Below are positions 45,601 through 58,231 of a stretch of 64,000 nt of DNA, one piece after another. The translations under genes and the position numbers were made by a program. Under the pieces are notes generated by a model. It did not search any database. It was not told the DNA's origin and saw nothing but the letters and a program-made list of their open reading frames with translations. Source of the stretch: Delphinus delphis (Eukaryota > Chordata > Mammalia > Artiodactyla > Delphinidae); contig NC_082693.1 in the NCBI RefSeq assembly GCF_949987515.2, positions 15,558,994 through 15,622,993 of the forward strand, given 5' to 3'. Each line of letters opens with the position of its first letter. Within the stretch, counting starts at the first letter, position 1.

Positions 45601-48600
45601 CCCATAATATGAATTTGCACACTTCCATTTAAGTAAATGCCCCCCCCCCAAAAAAAATTAGTCATCTGATGTAAATCAGAGATCTTTTAAAAGCAATTGT
45701 ACTATGATGCAATCATTTCTGGGAAAGTGCAGGAAGTTCACAATTAGGTTTATTGCTTTAGCAATTGCTTTGTATTTATGTTGAAATGCAAGTTTGTTTT
45801 AATATAAGATGGAATTATTATACATTTACCTTAGTTTAATGTTTTTCCTTATTACAGAACTTACATTTAAGTAATTTGAATGAGAGGACAGGTTGCTACT
45901 CCAACTTTCAATTTACTCCCACTGGAAAGTTTTTAAACATTAAATTGCTTTACTTAACAAATACTTAGTGAGCTCCTACTATGTGCTAGGCCAGCTCTGA
46001 TTTTTTTTCTGCCAGTATCTTGGTAGATGATTTTAAAGTGATGACCACTAATTTATGCATTATTCTTCCATAAGAAATGGGTTTCTATTTAATTTTAACT
46101 CTCCTTCCATATAAGAGTGTTATATTGAACGTTTTTGGGAAAATGTTTTCTATTGAGGCAAAGAAAATGGGTAAGTTATGGGTAAAACAGATTTTTCTTG
46201 AACATGAAATTGCTGGACGTAATTCATCCCTTCCAGTCATTTCCGTGAAGACAATATTTTTTTTTCTTGCAATGTTTTAAGATTTAAAGGAACCAAAATT
46301 ATAAGGCACCATCTCTATGCACTTTCTAATTCGACCTTTCAGTTTTAGGATATATTCCTTGTCAGATTGCTTTGTGAATTTAAAGAATAAAGCACTTAAA
46401 CATTTCATCTTGTAAGAATGTAGGCCTTGTGAATAAATATAGATAGAAATTTTGTTCCAAGTATTATATTAGCAAGGTATTGATGAAATAATACTTGAAA
46501 TTATAGGGGTAAAAACTAGACGGTGTAATTAGACAAGTACTGTAGTAAGTACGGAAGGGTCAGCATTCACAGTTACTTTGGGAAAACATAGCTGGCTTTT
46601 TCATTTCCTTCGAGTGTTTACAGTCTTGGTGTGTCATCGCATCCCAGTATTTTCAAGTAGCAGTAGGATGCTGTTACATCACCTTGAGCTTAAAATATTC
46701 TTATTTGAACATTAATTGCTAGAATAACAAAATGTTTTTCTAAAGCTATTTTACTCATACATCAGAAGCAAAGAAATTCTAGTTTTATTTTTCTATATGT
46801 CTTGTAACTACACAATTTTTGCTTCATCTTTTAAAAGAGTAACATTGTATCATATAAATACTATTCCTCATGTTGATTTTCTGGATAATTGAGAATGTGT
46901 TTTGTGTATGAAAAACAAAACAGGCATTTCATTGAAAAATGTTTTTATAGAGGTATAGCATAGAAAAATAACCAATTTGTGTGTGTTTTAAAATTTATGT
47001 TAAAGCATTGAATTTATACACTGAATTTAAGCTTGGCTTTGCTATGTGTATCTGGTTTTAATAATAAAGTGTAATCAACTAAAATTTGTACAAAATATCA
47101 AAATACTCCTTCTTATTTTTTTTTAAAAGATGTTTACCACTGTCTTAATATTTTCATCATTTGTTAAACTTTTACTTTCTTATGTTCTGTTCCTACGTTT
47201 GTTTGGTGCTTTGGTGCATAATTACTAAAAGTAGTTCTTGGTCATGAGTCATGTTCAGACTTTATATGAATCATTTGTTTAGAACTTGCACAAGTGCATT
47301 GTCTCATAGAAATAATGTGTAGATAAATCAGCCAACTTGTGATGTGTAATACTGATAGTACTGGAAAACTTAATTCATCTGCAGTATTTTTGGGGGCAGA
47401 TACATCCCTCTACTGTAACATTGTAAGGATTCTCCTTTGCCTTCCCCCTCCCTTCTTAATCAAGTGTGATGGAAACCTCTTTCTCTAGCTCTAAGCTTTG
47501 GCAGATGGCTCCTGGGCTTCTTATAGGGTCTCCAGTGGAGTTTTGTTCTGGGTACATGGAAGCTGGGGAGAAGAACCACGTGAATATGAACAAACCTGGG
47601 CTTCCCATTTGGACGCTTCTTAGTCTGAACTAGGTGCTTGAGAACTAACCAAGTTAGTATCAAGAACTAACCAGCAGGTCCTCTATCTTCACTGTTCTCT
47701 ATTCACCCAGTGCTTCTTTTCTTCCTGGCCCACTTCCAATGGGGACACAGTCTTACTCTTTCTTCTTCCTTTCCTGGAGCAGTTTCATAGCCCATGTGGT
47801 GGTTTCTCCAGGTATGAGTGTGTGTGTATGTGTTTCCCTTTATTCATTCCTTCTTTCCTTCCAACACTAGGAAGATGAGAAATCAAAACTCTTTCTGCAG
47901 CCCACCTCCCTTCCCAGCCCATTCCCTCCACTGCCCACCTCTCCCTATCCGACTGTCTCCTTGTTGTTTGATAGACCCCCTTCTGTCAGTTGTGTAGCCA
48001 CACAGGTTATGGGTCTTTGGGCATTAAAAAGCTATGATTTGTCCAATTGAGAGTGACACGCTGACTACCCTAGACATTTTATCACTGATATTGGTGTTAG
48101 GGTTTAAGGAGCAAAGAGTCACAAAAGACGCTTCAGAGTTTAGGAGAGGAAATGTATTTATAGGCTGTGAATATAAATAATAATCATATTTGAGGGGAGA
48201 GGAGAAAAGGGATGCAGAATTGGCCATAGGTTTTCCTCTTTGCCCTCTTTCTCTTCCCAAGTTCCTTGCATTTGAAGCCAGGCAGGATGGAAGAGGGGCG
48301 TGAGGAGGACAGACGGGGAAAGAGGAGAGAAAGCGGGGGGGAACCTCTTGGAATAGAGCAAAGTCTGCAGGGTCTTAACCGTCCTTTGAAGCAGAAGTTC
48401 TTAACCTTTTTAAAATCTGTATTACACACATGCGCACAACTGTATGATTGCAGAGCAGGCCAATTATATTGAAATATAGGTAGGACAATTTTCAAACATA
48501 TTTGTGATACAGTAATATCTATATCACATTAAATAAAGTCTAAAAGTGAGTCTAATAACTGGTAATTTTGGAGTGGCAATGAGTGTAAATGATATTTCAG

Positions 48601-49129
48601 GATATCTGCAGTGAATATAATACGATATAAAATATCTGAATTTTCTTGTTGATAAAAATCAGAGGTGCCGCTAATACAAGTGTGGCCTGTTGTCTATATT
48701 CATAATTAAAGGAAATGTTAAATTTCAGTTAGAGATCAGTGCTGGCAAAGAATAATTTCTTTCTCGCCTAACTTAATGGATTGTCTGAATTCCATCCCCA
48801 GATCTCTGTATTCCCCTGATACCTTGGGGTACTATTTGTATGTAGGCAAAAGAGCAAATTGGAGTCTATCTTCACCTTGTAGCCCCTTCCCAATGAAATA
48901 AGTTATACCTGTAAATATAAAATGCAGGGAACGATTGTCATATGTAATAAATTATTAAGGAATTTGTAATCTTCCATCAGAAGCTGTTTTGCATATCAAC
49001 AAACATCTACTGAGTGCCGACGAAGCCAGGTACCGATCTAGGTACTTTTAGATAATTTATCTGATTTTGTATATTTTCTCTTATTTATGGGTAGCATTTA
49101 ACATGTGCCTTTTTAAAAAGACATGTGAG
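42622..49129. other. Long repeat-poor stretch of intron 3
   Basis: The longest part of the window without a young SINE or LINE-1. Old LINE-like text is visible around 44050-44500. A (TC)n lies at 44934-44951, and a C10 run next to an A run at about 45640-45658. No exon was recognised. Confidence 0.5.
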
Positions 49130-49482
49130 GGGTTTCCCTGGTGGTGCAGTGGTTAAGAATCTGCCTGCCAATGCAGGGGACACGGATTCGAGCCGTGGTC
49201 TGGGAAGATCCCACATGCCGCGGAGCAACTAAGTCTGTGTGCCACAGCTAATGAGCCTGCACTCTACAGCCTGCGAGCCACAACTACTGAGCCCGCGAGC
49301 CACTACTGAAGCCCACGCACCTAGAGCCCGTGCTCTGCAACAAGAGAAGCCACCGCAATGGGAAGCCCACACACCGTAATGAAAAGTATCCCCTGCTCAC
49401 TGCAACTGGAGAAAGCCCACGCGCAGCAACAAAGACCTAATGCAGACAAAAATAAATAAAATAAATAAATTTATAAAAAAAC
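49130..49482 (+). mobile_element. CHR-type SINE, longest subfamily
   Basis: Sense copy of about 350 bases with the long middle ('gcctgcgagccacaactactgagcc') and a (AAAT)n tail. The end abuts a LINE-1 5'UTR. Flanks acatgtgag and aaacgtgag suggest a decayed duplication. Confidence 0.9.
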
Positions 49483-50391
49483 GTGAGATTCCCTCTTGCG
49501 AGAGCACCAGAATCACAACTAACTGCTGAACAATCATTGACTGGAAGACACTGGTACTCACCAAAAAAGATAACCCACATCCAAAGACAAAGGAGAAGCT
49601 GTGGTGAGATGGTAGGAGGGGTGCAATCACAATAAAATCAAATCTCATAACTGCTGGGTGGGTGACTCACAAACTGGAGAACACTTATACCACAGAAGTC
49701 CACCCACTGGAGTGAAGGTTTTGAGCCCCACGTCAGGCTTCCCAACCTGGGGGTCTAGCAATGGGAGGAAGAATTCCTAGAGAATCAGACTTTAGAAGGC
49801 TAGAGGGATTTGATTTCAGGACTTCGACAGGACTGGGGGAAACAGAGACTCCACTCTTGGAGGACACACACAAAGTAGTGTGCTCATCGGGACCCACGAG
49901 CAGTGACCCCATATGAGACTGAACCAGCCCTACCTGCTAGTGTTGGAGGGTCTCCTGCAGAGGTGGGGGGTGGCTGTGGCTCACTGTGGAGACAAGGACA
50001 CTGGCAGCAGAAGTTCTGGGAAGTACTCCTTGGCGTGAGCCCTCCCAGAGTCTGTCATTAGCTCCACCGAAGAGCCCAGGTAGGCTCCAGTGTTGGGTTG
50101 CCTCAGGCCAAACAACCAACAGGAAGGGAACCCAGCCCCAACCATCAGCAGACAAGTGGATTAAAGTTTTACTGAGCTCTGCCCACCAGACCAACACCCA
50201 GCTCTACCCACCACCAGTCCCTCCCATCAGGAAGCTTGCACAAACCTCCTAGATAGCTTCATCCACCAGAGGGCAGACAGCAGAAGCAAGAAGAACTACA
50301 ATCCTGCAGCATGTGGAACAAAAACCACATTCACAGAAAGATAGACAAGATGAAAAGGCAGAGGGGCTACATACCAGATGAAGGAACAAGA
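49483..50391 (+). mobile_element. LINE-1 5'UTR (internally deleted element)
   Basis: I recognise the cetartiodactyl LINE-1 5'UTR: 'gagagcaccagaatcacaact', 'ctgctgggtgggtgactcac', 'ctggcagcagaagttctggg', 'gaactacaatcctgcagcatg'. The LINE-1 promoter lies in this part. At about 50392 it passes directly into ORF2 3' text, so ORF1 and most of ORF2 are missing. It has no coding capacity. Confidence 0.85.
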
Positions 50392-50900
50392 TCCAGCAAT
50401 CCCACTACTGGGCATAAACCCAGAGAAAACCATAATTCAAAAAGACATGCACCCCAATGTTCATTGCAGCACTATTTACAGTAGCCAGGTCATGGAAGCA
50501 ACCTAAATGCCCATCGACAGACGAATGGATAAAGAAGATGTGGTACATATACACAATGGAATATTACTCAGCCGTAAAAAGGAACGAAATTGGGTCATTT
50601 GTTGAGACGTGGATGGATCTAGAGACTGTCATACAGAGTGAAGTAAGTCAGAAAGAGAAAAACAAATATCATATATTAATGCATATATGTGGGACCTAGA
50701 AAAATGGTACAGATGAACCGATTTGCAGAGCAGAAGTTGAGACACAGATGTAGAGAACAAACGTATGGACACCAAGGGGGGAAACTGCGGTGAAGTGAGG
50801 ATGGTGGTGTGCTAAATTGGGCGATTGGGATTGACATGTATACACTGATGTGTATAAAATTGATGAGTAATAAGAACTTACAGTATAAGAAAACAAACAA
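50392..50900 (+). mobile_element. LINE-1 3' end (type C) fused to the 5'UTR
   Basis: Begins atccagcaatcccactactg (end of ORF2) and runs through a third 3'UTR type ('gatgaaccgatttgcagagcagaag', 'gtatggacaccaagggggg') to about 50900. A near-identical type C end is at 54028. Confidence 0.85.
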
Positions 50901-51099
50901 ACAAAAAAACAACTAATAAACTTTCTTTGGGTTATTTGTATGGAAATATGTTAATATAGATGTTTCAGACATTACATGAAATTTCTAAAAATCTTATATA
51001 TTCTGGTATAATGTTATAAGTCATAATTCTAGTTGTTACTTTAAAATATATATCTCAGAAATAACTTAATTTCCTTGTCAATTGCATTATTATGAACTT

Positions 51100-51660
51100 T
51101 CATCAAATGACTGTGGTCATTTTTAAGTCTTTTGTCATTTACAGACAGTTCTGGGTGTACTCTGATGCTTTTGCAAAAATGTTGCTATAAAAGGGTTTCA
51201 TCTTTAAGGAATCCATGGAAAAGACTCTGACAAGTATAGGTTTCTGGTAACTGACTATACTGCGGAACTGAATGAATAAGCATTTTCAGAACTCTAATGG
51301 AAAACTGATGAATTCATAAAAGTGCTAACAAAAGATCAAGACACAAAAAAATTAATTACATGGGACTCAGTGAACTGATGAGGATGATTATAATTTTTGT
51401 GAGTTTCTGTTTGAATAATAATTTAAAAAAATCCCACAGGGACTCAGAGGCAAAAAATATACAAATCAATTTTCACTGCAAAATAAAGGAGCTGTTACAG
51501 TGGAGGATTGCTGGACTGAATGTCAATATTATGACATAGTATGAGTGTGTTTCGTGTTTGGTAATTGCAATCATCGCTTTTGTTGTGTTCATCCACTTAC
51601 AATGCTTGGTGTCAGTTTATTTCTCTCTTGTAAAAATAAAATACAGTGTGTGTGTGTGAA
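51100..51660. other. Unidentified segment, 3'UTR-like
   Basis: Sequence of no recognised family that ends with AATAAA (about 51634), then (TG)n and A-rich stretches before a LINE-1 at 51683. The layout is like the end of a polyadenylated transcript: a processed pseudogene, a LINE-1 transduction or an unnamed repeat are all possible. Confidence 0.3.
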
Positions 51661-51682
51661 AAAAGAAAAGCAAACAAAAAAA

Positions 51683-54027
51683 AATGATCATCTCAATAGA
51701 TGCAGAAAAAGCTTTTGACAAGATTCAACACCAATTTATGACAAAAACTCTCCAGAAAGTGAGCATAGAGGAAACCTACCTCAACATAATAAAGGCCATA
51801 TATGACAAACCCACAGCAAACATCATTCTCAGTGGTGAAAAACTGAAAGCATTTCCTCTAAGGTCAGGAACAAGAGAAGGATGTCCACTCTCTCCACTAT
51901 TATTCAACATAGTTATGGAAGTCCTAGCCACGGCAATCAGAGGAGAAAAGAAAATAAAAGGAATCCAAATTGGAAAAGAAGTAAAACTGTCACTGTTTGC
52001 AGATGACATGATACTGCTATACATAGAAAATCCTAAAGATGTCACCAGAAAACTACTAGAGCTAATCAATGAATTGGTAAAGTTGCAGGATACAAAATTA
52101 ATGCACAGAAATCTCTTGCATTCCTATACACTAACAACAAAACATCAGAAAGAGAAATTAAGGGAACAATCCCATTCCCCATTGCAACAAAAAGAATAAA
52201 ATACCTAGGAATAAACCTACCGAAGGAGGTAAAAGACCTGTACTCAGAAAACTATAAGAAACTGATGAAAGAAATCAAAGATGACACAAAGATGGAGAGA
52301 TATACCATGTTCTTGGATTGGAAGAAACGATATTTGGAAAATGGCTATAGTACCCAAAGCGATCTCCAAAAGAGTGCAATCCCTATCAAATTACCAGTGG
52401 CATTTCTCACTGAACTAGAACAAAAAATCTTAAAACTTGCATGGAGACACAAAAGACCTCGAATAGCCAAAGCAATCTTGAGAGAAGAAAATGGAGCTGG
52501 AGGAATCAGACTCCCTGACTTCAGACTATACTACAAAGCTACAGTAATCAGGACAATATGGTACTGGCACGAAAACAGAAATACAGATCAATGGAACAGG
52601 ATAAACAGCGCAGAGATAAACCCACGCACCTATGGTCAACTAATCCATGACAAAGGAGGCAAGGATATACAATGGAGCAGACAGTCTCTTCAATAAGTGG
52701 TGCTGGGAAAACTGGACAGCTCCATGTAAAAGAATGAAATTAGAACACTACCTAACACCATACACAAAAATAAACTCAAAATGGATTAAAGATCTAAATG
52801 TAAGGCCAGACACTATAAAACTCTTAGAGGAGAACATAGGAAGAACACTCTTTGACATAAATCACAGCAAGATCTTTTTTGACCCACCTCCTAGAGTAAT
52901 GGAAACAAAAATAAACAAATGGGATCTAATGAAACTTAACAGCTTTTGCACATCAAAGGAAAGTATAAACCAAACGAAAAGACAGCCCTCAGAATGGGAA
53001 AAAATATTTGCAAATGAATCAATGGACAAAGGATTAATCTCTAAAATATATAAACAGCTCATGCAGCTCAATATTAAAAAAGCAAACAACCCAATTGAAG
53101 AATGGGCAGAAGACCTAAATAGACATCTCTCCAGAGAAGACATACAGATGGCGAAGAGGCATATGAAAATCTGCTCAGCATCACTAATTATTAGAGAAAT
53201 GCAAATCAAAACTACAGTGAGGTACCACCTCACATCAGTCAGAATGGCCATCATTAAAAAGTCTACAAATAACAAATGCTGGAGAGGGTGCGGAGAAAAG
53301 GGAACCCTCTTGCACTGTTGGTGGGAATGTAAATTGATACAGCCACTATGGAGAACAGTATGGAGGTTCCTCAAAAAACTAAAAACAGAACTACCATAGG
53401 ACCCAGCAATCCCACTACTGGGCATATACCCTGAGAAAACCATAATTCAAAAAGAGTCATGTACCAAAATGTTCATTGCAGCTCTATTTACAATAGCCAG
53501 GACATGGAAGCAGCCTAAGTGTCCATCATCGGATGAATGGATAAAGAAGATGTGGCACGTATATACAATGGAATATTACTCAGCCATAAAGAGAAATGAA
53601 ATTGAGATATTTGTAGTGAGGTGGATGGACCTAGAGTCTGTCATACAGAGTGAAGTAAGTCAGAAAGAGAAAAACAAATACCGTATGCTAACACATATAT
53701 ATGGAATCTAAGAAAAAAAAAAAGCATGGACTTGAGGATATGGGGAGGGGGAAGGGTAAGCTGTGACAAAGTGAGAGAGTGGCATGGACATATATACACT
53801 ACCAAACGTAAAATAGATAGCTAGTGGGAAGTAGCCGCATAGCACAGGGAGGTCAGCTAGGTGGTTTGTGGCCACCTAGAGGGGTGGGATAGGGAGGGTG
53901 GGAGGGAGGGAGATGCAAGAGGGAAGAGATATGGGAACATATGTATATGTATAACTGAATCACTTTGTTATAAAGCAGAAACTAACACACCATTGTTAAG
54001 CAGTTATACTCCAATAAAGATGTTAAA
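51683..54027 (+). mobile_element. LINE-1, from reverse transcriptase domain to 3' end (type B)
   Basis: 5'-truncated within ORF2. The first frame (51684-52199) contains the reverse-transcriptase catalytic motif FADDM at about 51996-52010, then breaks. Further ORF2 frames at 52265-52696 and 52647-53399 (with the Cys-rich motif) show several frameshifts and stops. The 3'UTR matches the copy at 27452 but lacks about 60 bases near 53720. It ends in poly(A) at about 54024-54034. It is the longest LINE-1 piece here, and is dead. Confidence 0.9.
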
Positions 54028-54500
54028 AAAAAAAGACACATGCACCCCACTGTTCATTGCAGCACTGTTTACAATAGCCAGGTCATGGAAGCAACCTAAA
54101 TGCCCATCGACAGACGAAAGGAGAAAGAAGATGTGGTACATATGTACAACGGAATATTACTCAGCCATACAAAGGAACGAAATTGGGTCATTTGTAGAGA
54201 CGTGGATGATCTATAGACTGTCATACAGAGTGAAGTAAGTCAGAAATAGAAAAACAAATGTATATTAATGCATGTATGTGGAACCTAGAAAAATGGTACA
54301 GATGAACCGGTTTGCAGAGCAGAAGTTGAGACACAGATGTAGAGAACAAACGTATGGACACCAAGGGGGGAAAACCGCGGTGAGGTGGGGATGGTGGTGT
54401 GCTAAATTGGGCGATTGGGATTGACATGTATATACTGATGTGTATAAAATTGATGACTAATAAGAACCTGCTATATAAAGAATAAAGAAATAAAATAAAG
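54028..54500 (+). mobile_element. LINE-1 3' end (type C), second copy
   Basis: Sense copy from 'gacacatgcaccccactgttc' through the type C 3'UTR to an A-rich end. It matches 50440-50890 closely. The string aaaagaaaag occurs both near 51662 and near 54505, possibly flanking the whole 51683-54500 block. Confidence 0.85.
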
Positions 54501-55201
54501 GCAAAAGAAAAGTCACAAGACCTTTCCCTTAACAAGGGAAACAAACAAAAACAAACAAAAGACGTGAAATGATTGACAAAGCACAATGCAAAATACGATA
54601 CAAATGAAATCAGAGGTAAGTTAGCTTGACCAACATCATAGCTAGTTAACTAGGAACAAGAGTTTGAACCCACCTGTGTTTGTCTTTCCGCCATCCTGTC
54701 TGGGGTGGAGGTGTTTATGCCCCCAAATGTTACGTCTGCTGTCTGTTGCTGGTGAGTTCCAGTGTCCTCTGGAAAACTGTGGCTGACTTCTTGTTCATGT
54801 TTTCCATTCTAAGTTTTTCAGTGTGGGTACTCACCCAGATCTTCTTATCCGCTCTTTGGGAAAAATAACTCTGGCATTTGGGGTCGTTACAAATTTCTAA
54901 TTTCTGAGTCTCACTTTGGTCCTCAGTAATACTCAGTGACCCTTTAAATGGTTTCTAATACCTCTTCAGAGGTTATCCAACAACCCCTGTCCCTTCTCTC
55001 TCCAGAGAAGAGTAAGGCTGCCTGATAAGAATTTTGTTTTCTTTCACCACCCAAACCAAGATACAGTTTTATCCCATCTTTGCTTCCATTCTGTCTGTTT
55101 TAAAAGGAGTGACCTTTATTCTTTTCTTCCAAGAGAAACTCTTCTTCCCCTTCTGTTGTTGATCCCGTTGCAACCCCGAAGTCTCGAATGTTGCTTTATA
55201 T

Positions 55202-55330
55202 CAGCGGCCCCCAACCTTTTTGGCACCAGGGACTGGTTTCGTGGAGGAGAATATTTCTACGCACCAGTTGGGGAGGGGGGATGGTTCAGGAGGTAATGCG
55301 AGCGATGGGGAGGCCCAGGTGAAGCTTTTC
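55202..55330 (+). mobile_element. Nonautonomous DNA transposon remnant (second copy)
   Basis: 'gcggcccccaacctttttggcaccagggac ... tttcgtggaggagaat ... aatgcgagcgatggggag' matches the element at 25720, again internally deleted. Confidence 0.65.
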
Positions 55331-56602
55331 TCCTCAAAAACAGCCAATTAAAGAACCTCCTGCCAGGAGGTAAAAACAAAAAACGAAAACAACCTTGCTC
55401 TTTCCTCCATGAAGACTCTGGTTTGGGGGACACAGGCATCCACTCAGAATGTGCAAAATACCTTAAAGGTTATGGTTTTGGAGCTGCTGAAAAATTTTCT
55501 CCTGGTAGGGTGAGAATGATGTTCCCACAGGTGGACAGATTACCGGTCTTCTAGGAAGTATCATGTGAAGTTTGGTTTTCTTATTTAGTATTCTGTAAGT
55601 GGCTTTGTACGGAGTATGAACTCTTATACCATTAAGTCAGGCTTACATGCATGCATCCTTATACCTGGTCCATCCCTGATGCTTGGCACACGTTTGTTGT
55701 TTTATTTAGAAACCTAGGATGTGAGTACCTCACTTCTTTGTTGTTTAACCCTTGTTTCCTTTCAATCATATAGTAAAGCTTCAATCAAAAGCATCTTATT
55801 TCTGAATAGGAACCTTTTATGTTAGCATCTTAGACATCATTTTTACAGATTTTGGGATAGTGTTTAGTTCGCTCACATCCTTAATCAGTTTTACATAGGC
55901 AGTGATGGAATCTTTGACATTCAGAGATAAGGTCTGAAGCATAGAGTATAGAAAAGAGCTCAAAGTAGAAACCTGTAATACCTGTTCAGCTTGTGCTGTA
56001 ACCAAGACAGGGCAGGTTCTCTGCAGCATCTGCTCTGGGGAACTTCCTACGCTCAGTGATTTATAATGTCTTGTATTCTCTCGAACTTCTGTATGTTTTG
56101 GTCAGACTATTTAAAACACACAGACCACATTAGCAGGTGTGGCGACATCCTAGTTACACTGTGAGCAGTTATAAAGAGGGTTCCCAAAAGGGAAAGTAAT
56201 TAGTATTGTCCCAGGTGCCATTATTTACCTGCCCTTTCAAGTTGTAAAATATATAGAAGTGTGGAAGATTTAGTAACTTTTCAGTAGCAAAGATTTATTG
56301 AAGGTTAACTCTGGAGGCACCATGATTGGACCCTTAGGGAATACAACATTGGGAAGAGATCCCATTCCTAAGGGGATATGCATGTGTAGACAGGTTTACA
56401 GACTAGGAAATTGGATTTCACTAAGAAACTCTTTATTTCATCTGGAACAAGTAGTGAACAGGGTGTTGTGATGTAAATCCGAAGGTAGCTGCCCGTTCTT
56501 CACTGAAATACCAGAGGTAGCTGTGTGCCTGGACGCCAGGCTCGCTGGCTTTTGTGTTGCTCCTCCCACCGCTCCCTTACTTCCTGTAAAAAAGGAATGG
56601 AG

Positions 56603-56809
56603 GGCTTCCCTGGTGGCGCAGTGGTTGAGAGTACGCCTGCCGATGCAGGGGACACGGGTTCGTGCCCCGGTCCGGGAGGATCCCACATGCTGTGGAGCGG
56701 CTGGGCCCGTGAGCCATGGCCGCTGAGCCTGCGCGTCCGGAGCCTGTGCTCCGCGACGGGAGAGGCCGCAACAGTGAGAGGCCCGCGTACCGCAAAAAAT
56801 AAAAATTTA
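56603..56809 (+). mobile_element. CHR-type SINE, young subfamily
   Basis: Full-length with an A/T tail. Near-exact duplications aaaaaaggaatgga (56588-56601) and aaaaaaggagtgga (56810-56823). Confidence 0.95.
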
Positions 56810-57392
56810 AAAAAAGGAGTGGAATATTGGCATTTGCATTTAGTGTTCCCATTATACCTATTTTCACATTTTACTTTCATGAGTGACTCATTTGAACTTA
56901 AAAATATGATTTAGAAATTAGGCATTTTAACTCCAGCTCTTTGCTTTGTATTGACATCAGCTATATTAATATTTATCCTGGACCAAAGGACCCCTCTTAT
57001 TCAGCTCTTAGGAGGAAACCAGTCGGGGCCCCTGCTTATCCTGCTGCCTTGCAAGGCAGGGGCTTCTGCATCATCTTCAAGCAAGGGGTCAGCACTAGCC
57101 TTTCTTGGGGAGAAGTGGGGCCAGAGAGTTCCAGGCCATCTGGGAATTCAGAATCATTAGTGGATGGACACAGATGTCCACATCCCAAGCCTCAGCATCT
57201 CACTCCTTAAAAAAAAAAAAAAGAATTCCCTTTCACTCTTTTCAGAAATAAATAATATTCTGAAATTATGGTGCCCAGCATTTTCAGCTAACTGTTGTGA
57301 TACTTGTTAGTACAACGATTTTTCAGTTGGTCAGTTTGATTTTAGAAGTAATTATGAGAAACTACTATGTTTATTACCAAGTGCTCTGGAAT

Positions 57393-57496
57393 ACCCATTT
57401 ACTATTTAAAAACCTAGTTTTTATTTACTATTTACTATTTACTTATTTACTTTACTTTTATTTACCCATTTACTATTTAAAAACCTAGTTTTTATT
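57393..57496. repeat. 71-bp-period duplication
   Basis: An exact 33-base direct repeat starting acccatttactatttaaaaa lies at 57393-57425 and 57464-57496, separated by a TTTAC-rich spacer of 38 bases. Confidence 0.9.
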
Positions 57497-57609
57497 AAGA
57501 TCTGATTTTTTTTTTTTAGGTCTACCTGCGTTTAAGCTACGTATTTAAAGACCATTGTACCTAGTAGATGACAAAACTATTTTTAGAAGCAAGGTATTTT
57601 GTGATTAAG

Positions 57610-57840
57610 AAGATAGACTTTGGAATCAGAAAAACCCAGATTTGAATTCCAGCTTTAACCTTATTAGCTGTGTTTTAACCTTATTGGCTGTGTCCTTGGG
57701 CAAGTCATTTAACCTCTGCATCTCAGTTTCCTCATCTATGAAATGGGGTTAATAACATCTAATTTATAGGATTGTTGTAAGGGCCAAGTGATGTAAAGTA
57801 TGAACAGTACAAAGTAAGTACTCAGTAAATGATGGCTGTT
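57610..57840 (+). repeat. MIR SINE with 20-bp tandem duplication
   Basis: Clear MIR text ('ttgggcaagtcatttaacctctgc', 'ctcatctatgaaatggggttaataac'). A 20-base unit beginning tttaaccttatt is duplicated at 57654-57673 and 57674-57693 (19 of 20 identical). Confidence 0.85.
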
Positions 57841-57983
57841 TTTTTCTGGCCATTCCTTTATGTAAGTTGAATAAAAGTAAAAGATGGGCACTTTTGTTTT
57901 AATAGAATTTGTTGCATGAGCAGAAGGTATTTATAGCATGAGTAGAAGGTATGAGCAATTAGATCTCTTAAAATATATACTTA

Positions 57984-58170
57984 GGGCTTCCCTGGTGGCG
58001 CAGCTGAGAGTCCGCCTGCCGATGCAGGGGGCGCGGGTTCGTGCCCCGGTCTGGGAGGATCCCACATGCCGCGGAGCGACTGGGCCCGTGAGCCATGGCC
58101 GCTGAGCCTGCGCGTCCGGAGCCTGTGCTCCGCAACGGGAGAGGCCATGGCAGTCAGAGGCCCGTGTACC

Positions 58171-58231
<61 letters not shown>
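57984..58231 (+). mobile_element. CHR-type SINE with (A)37 and (TA)n tail
   Basis: Young full-length copy with a small head deletion ('gcgcagctgagag' where others have 'gcgcagtggttgagag'). The tail is an uninterrupted run of about 37 A (58173-58209) followed by (TA)n to about 58240. Flanks aaatatatactta and atatatatactta fit a target-site duplication. Confidence 0.93.

Noticed and set aside
27452..54500. CRISPR array or other spaced repeat system
   Set aside because: Repeated blocks are dispersed retroelements with individual target-site duplications, not regular repeats with spacers; the genome is mammalian.
55817..56090. Antisense frame of about 70-90 codons with protein-like text
   Set aside because: No family recognised, a stop upstream, no splice sites, and frames of this size are common by chance here.
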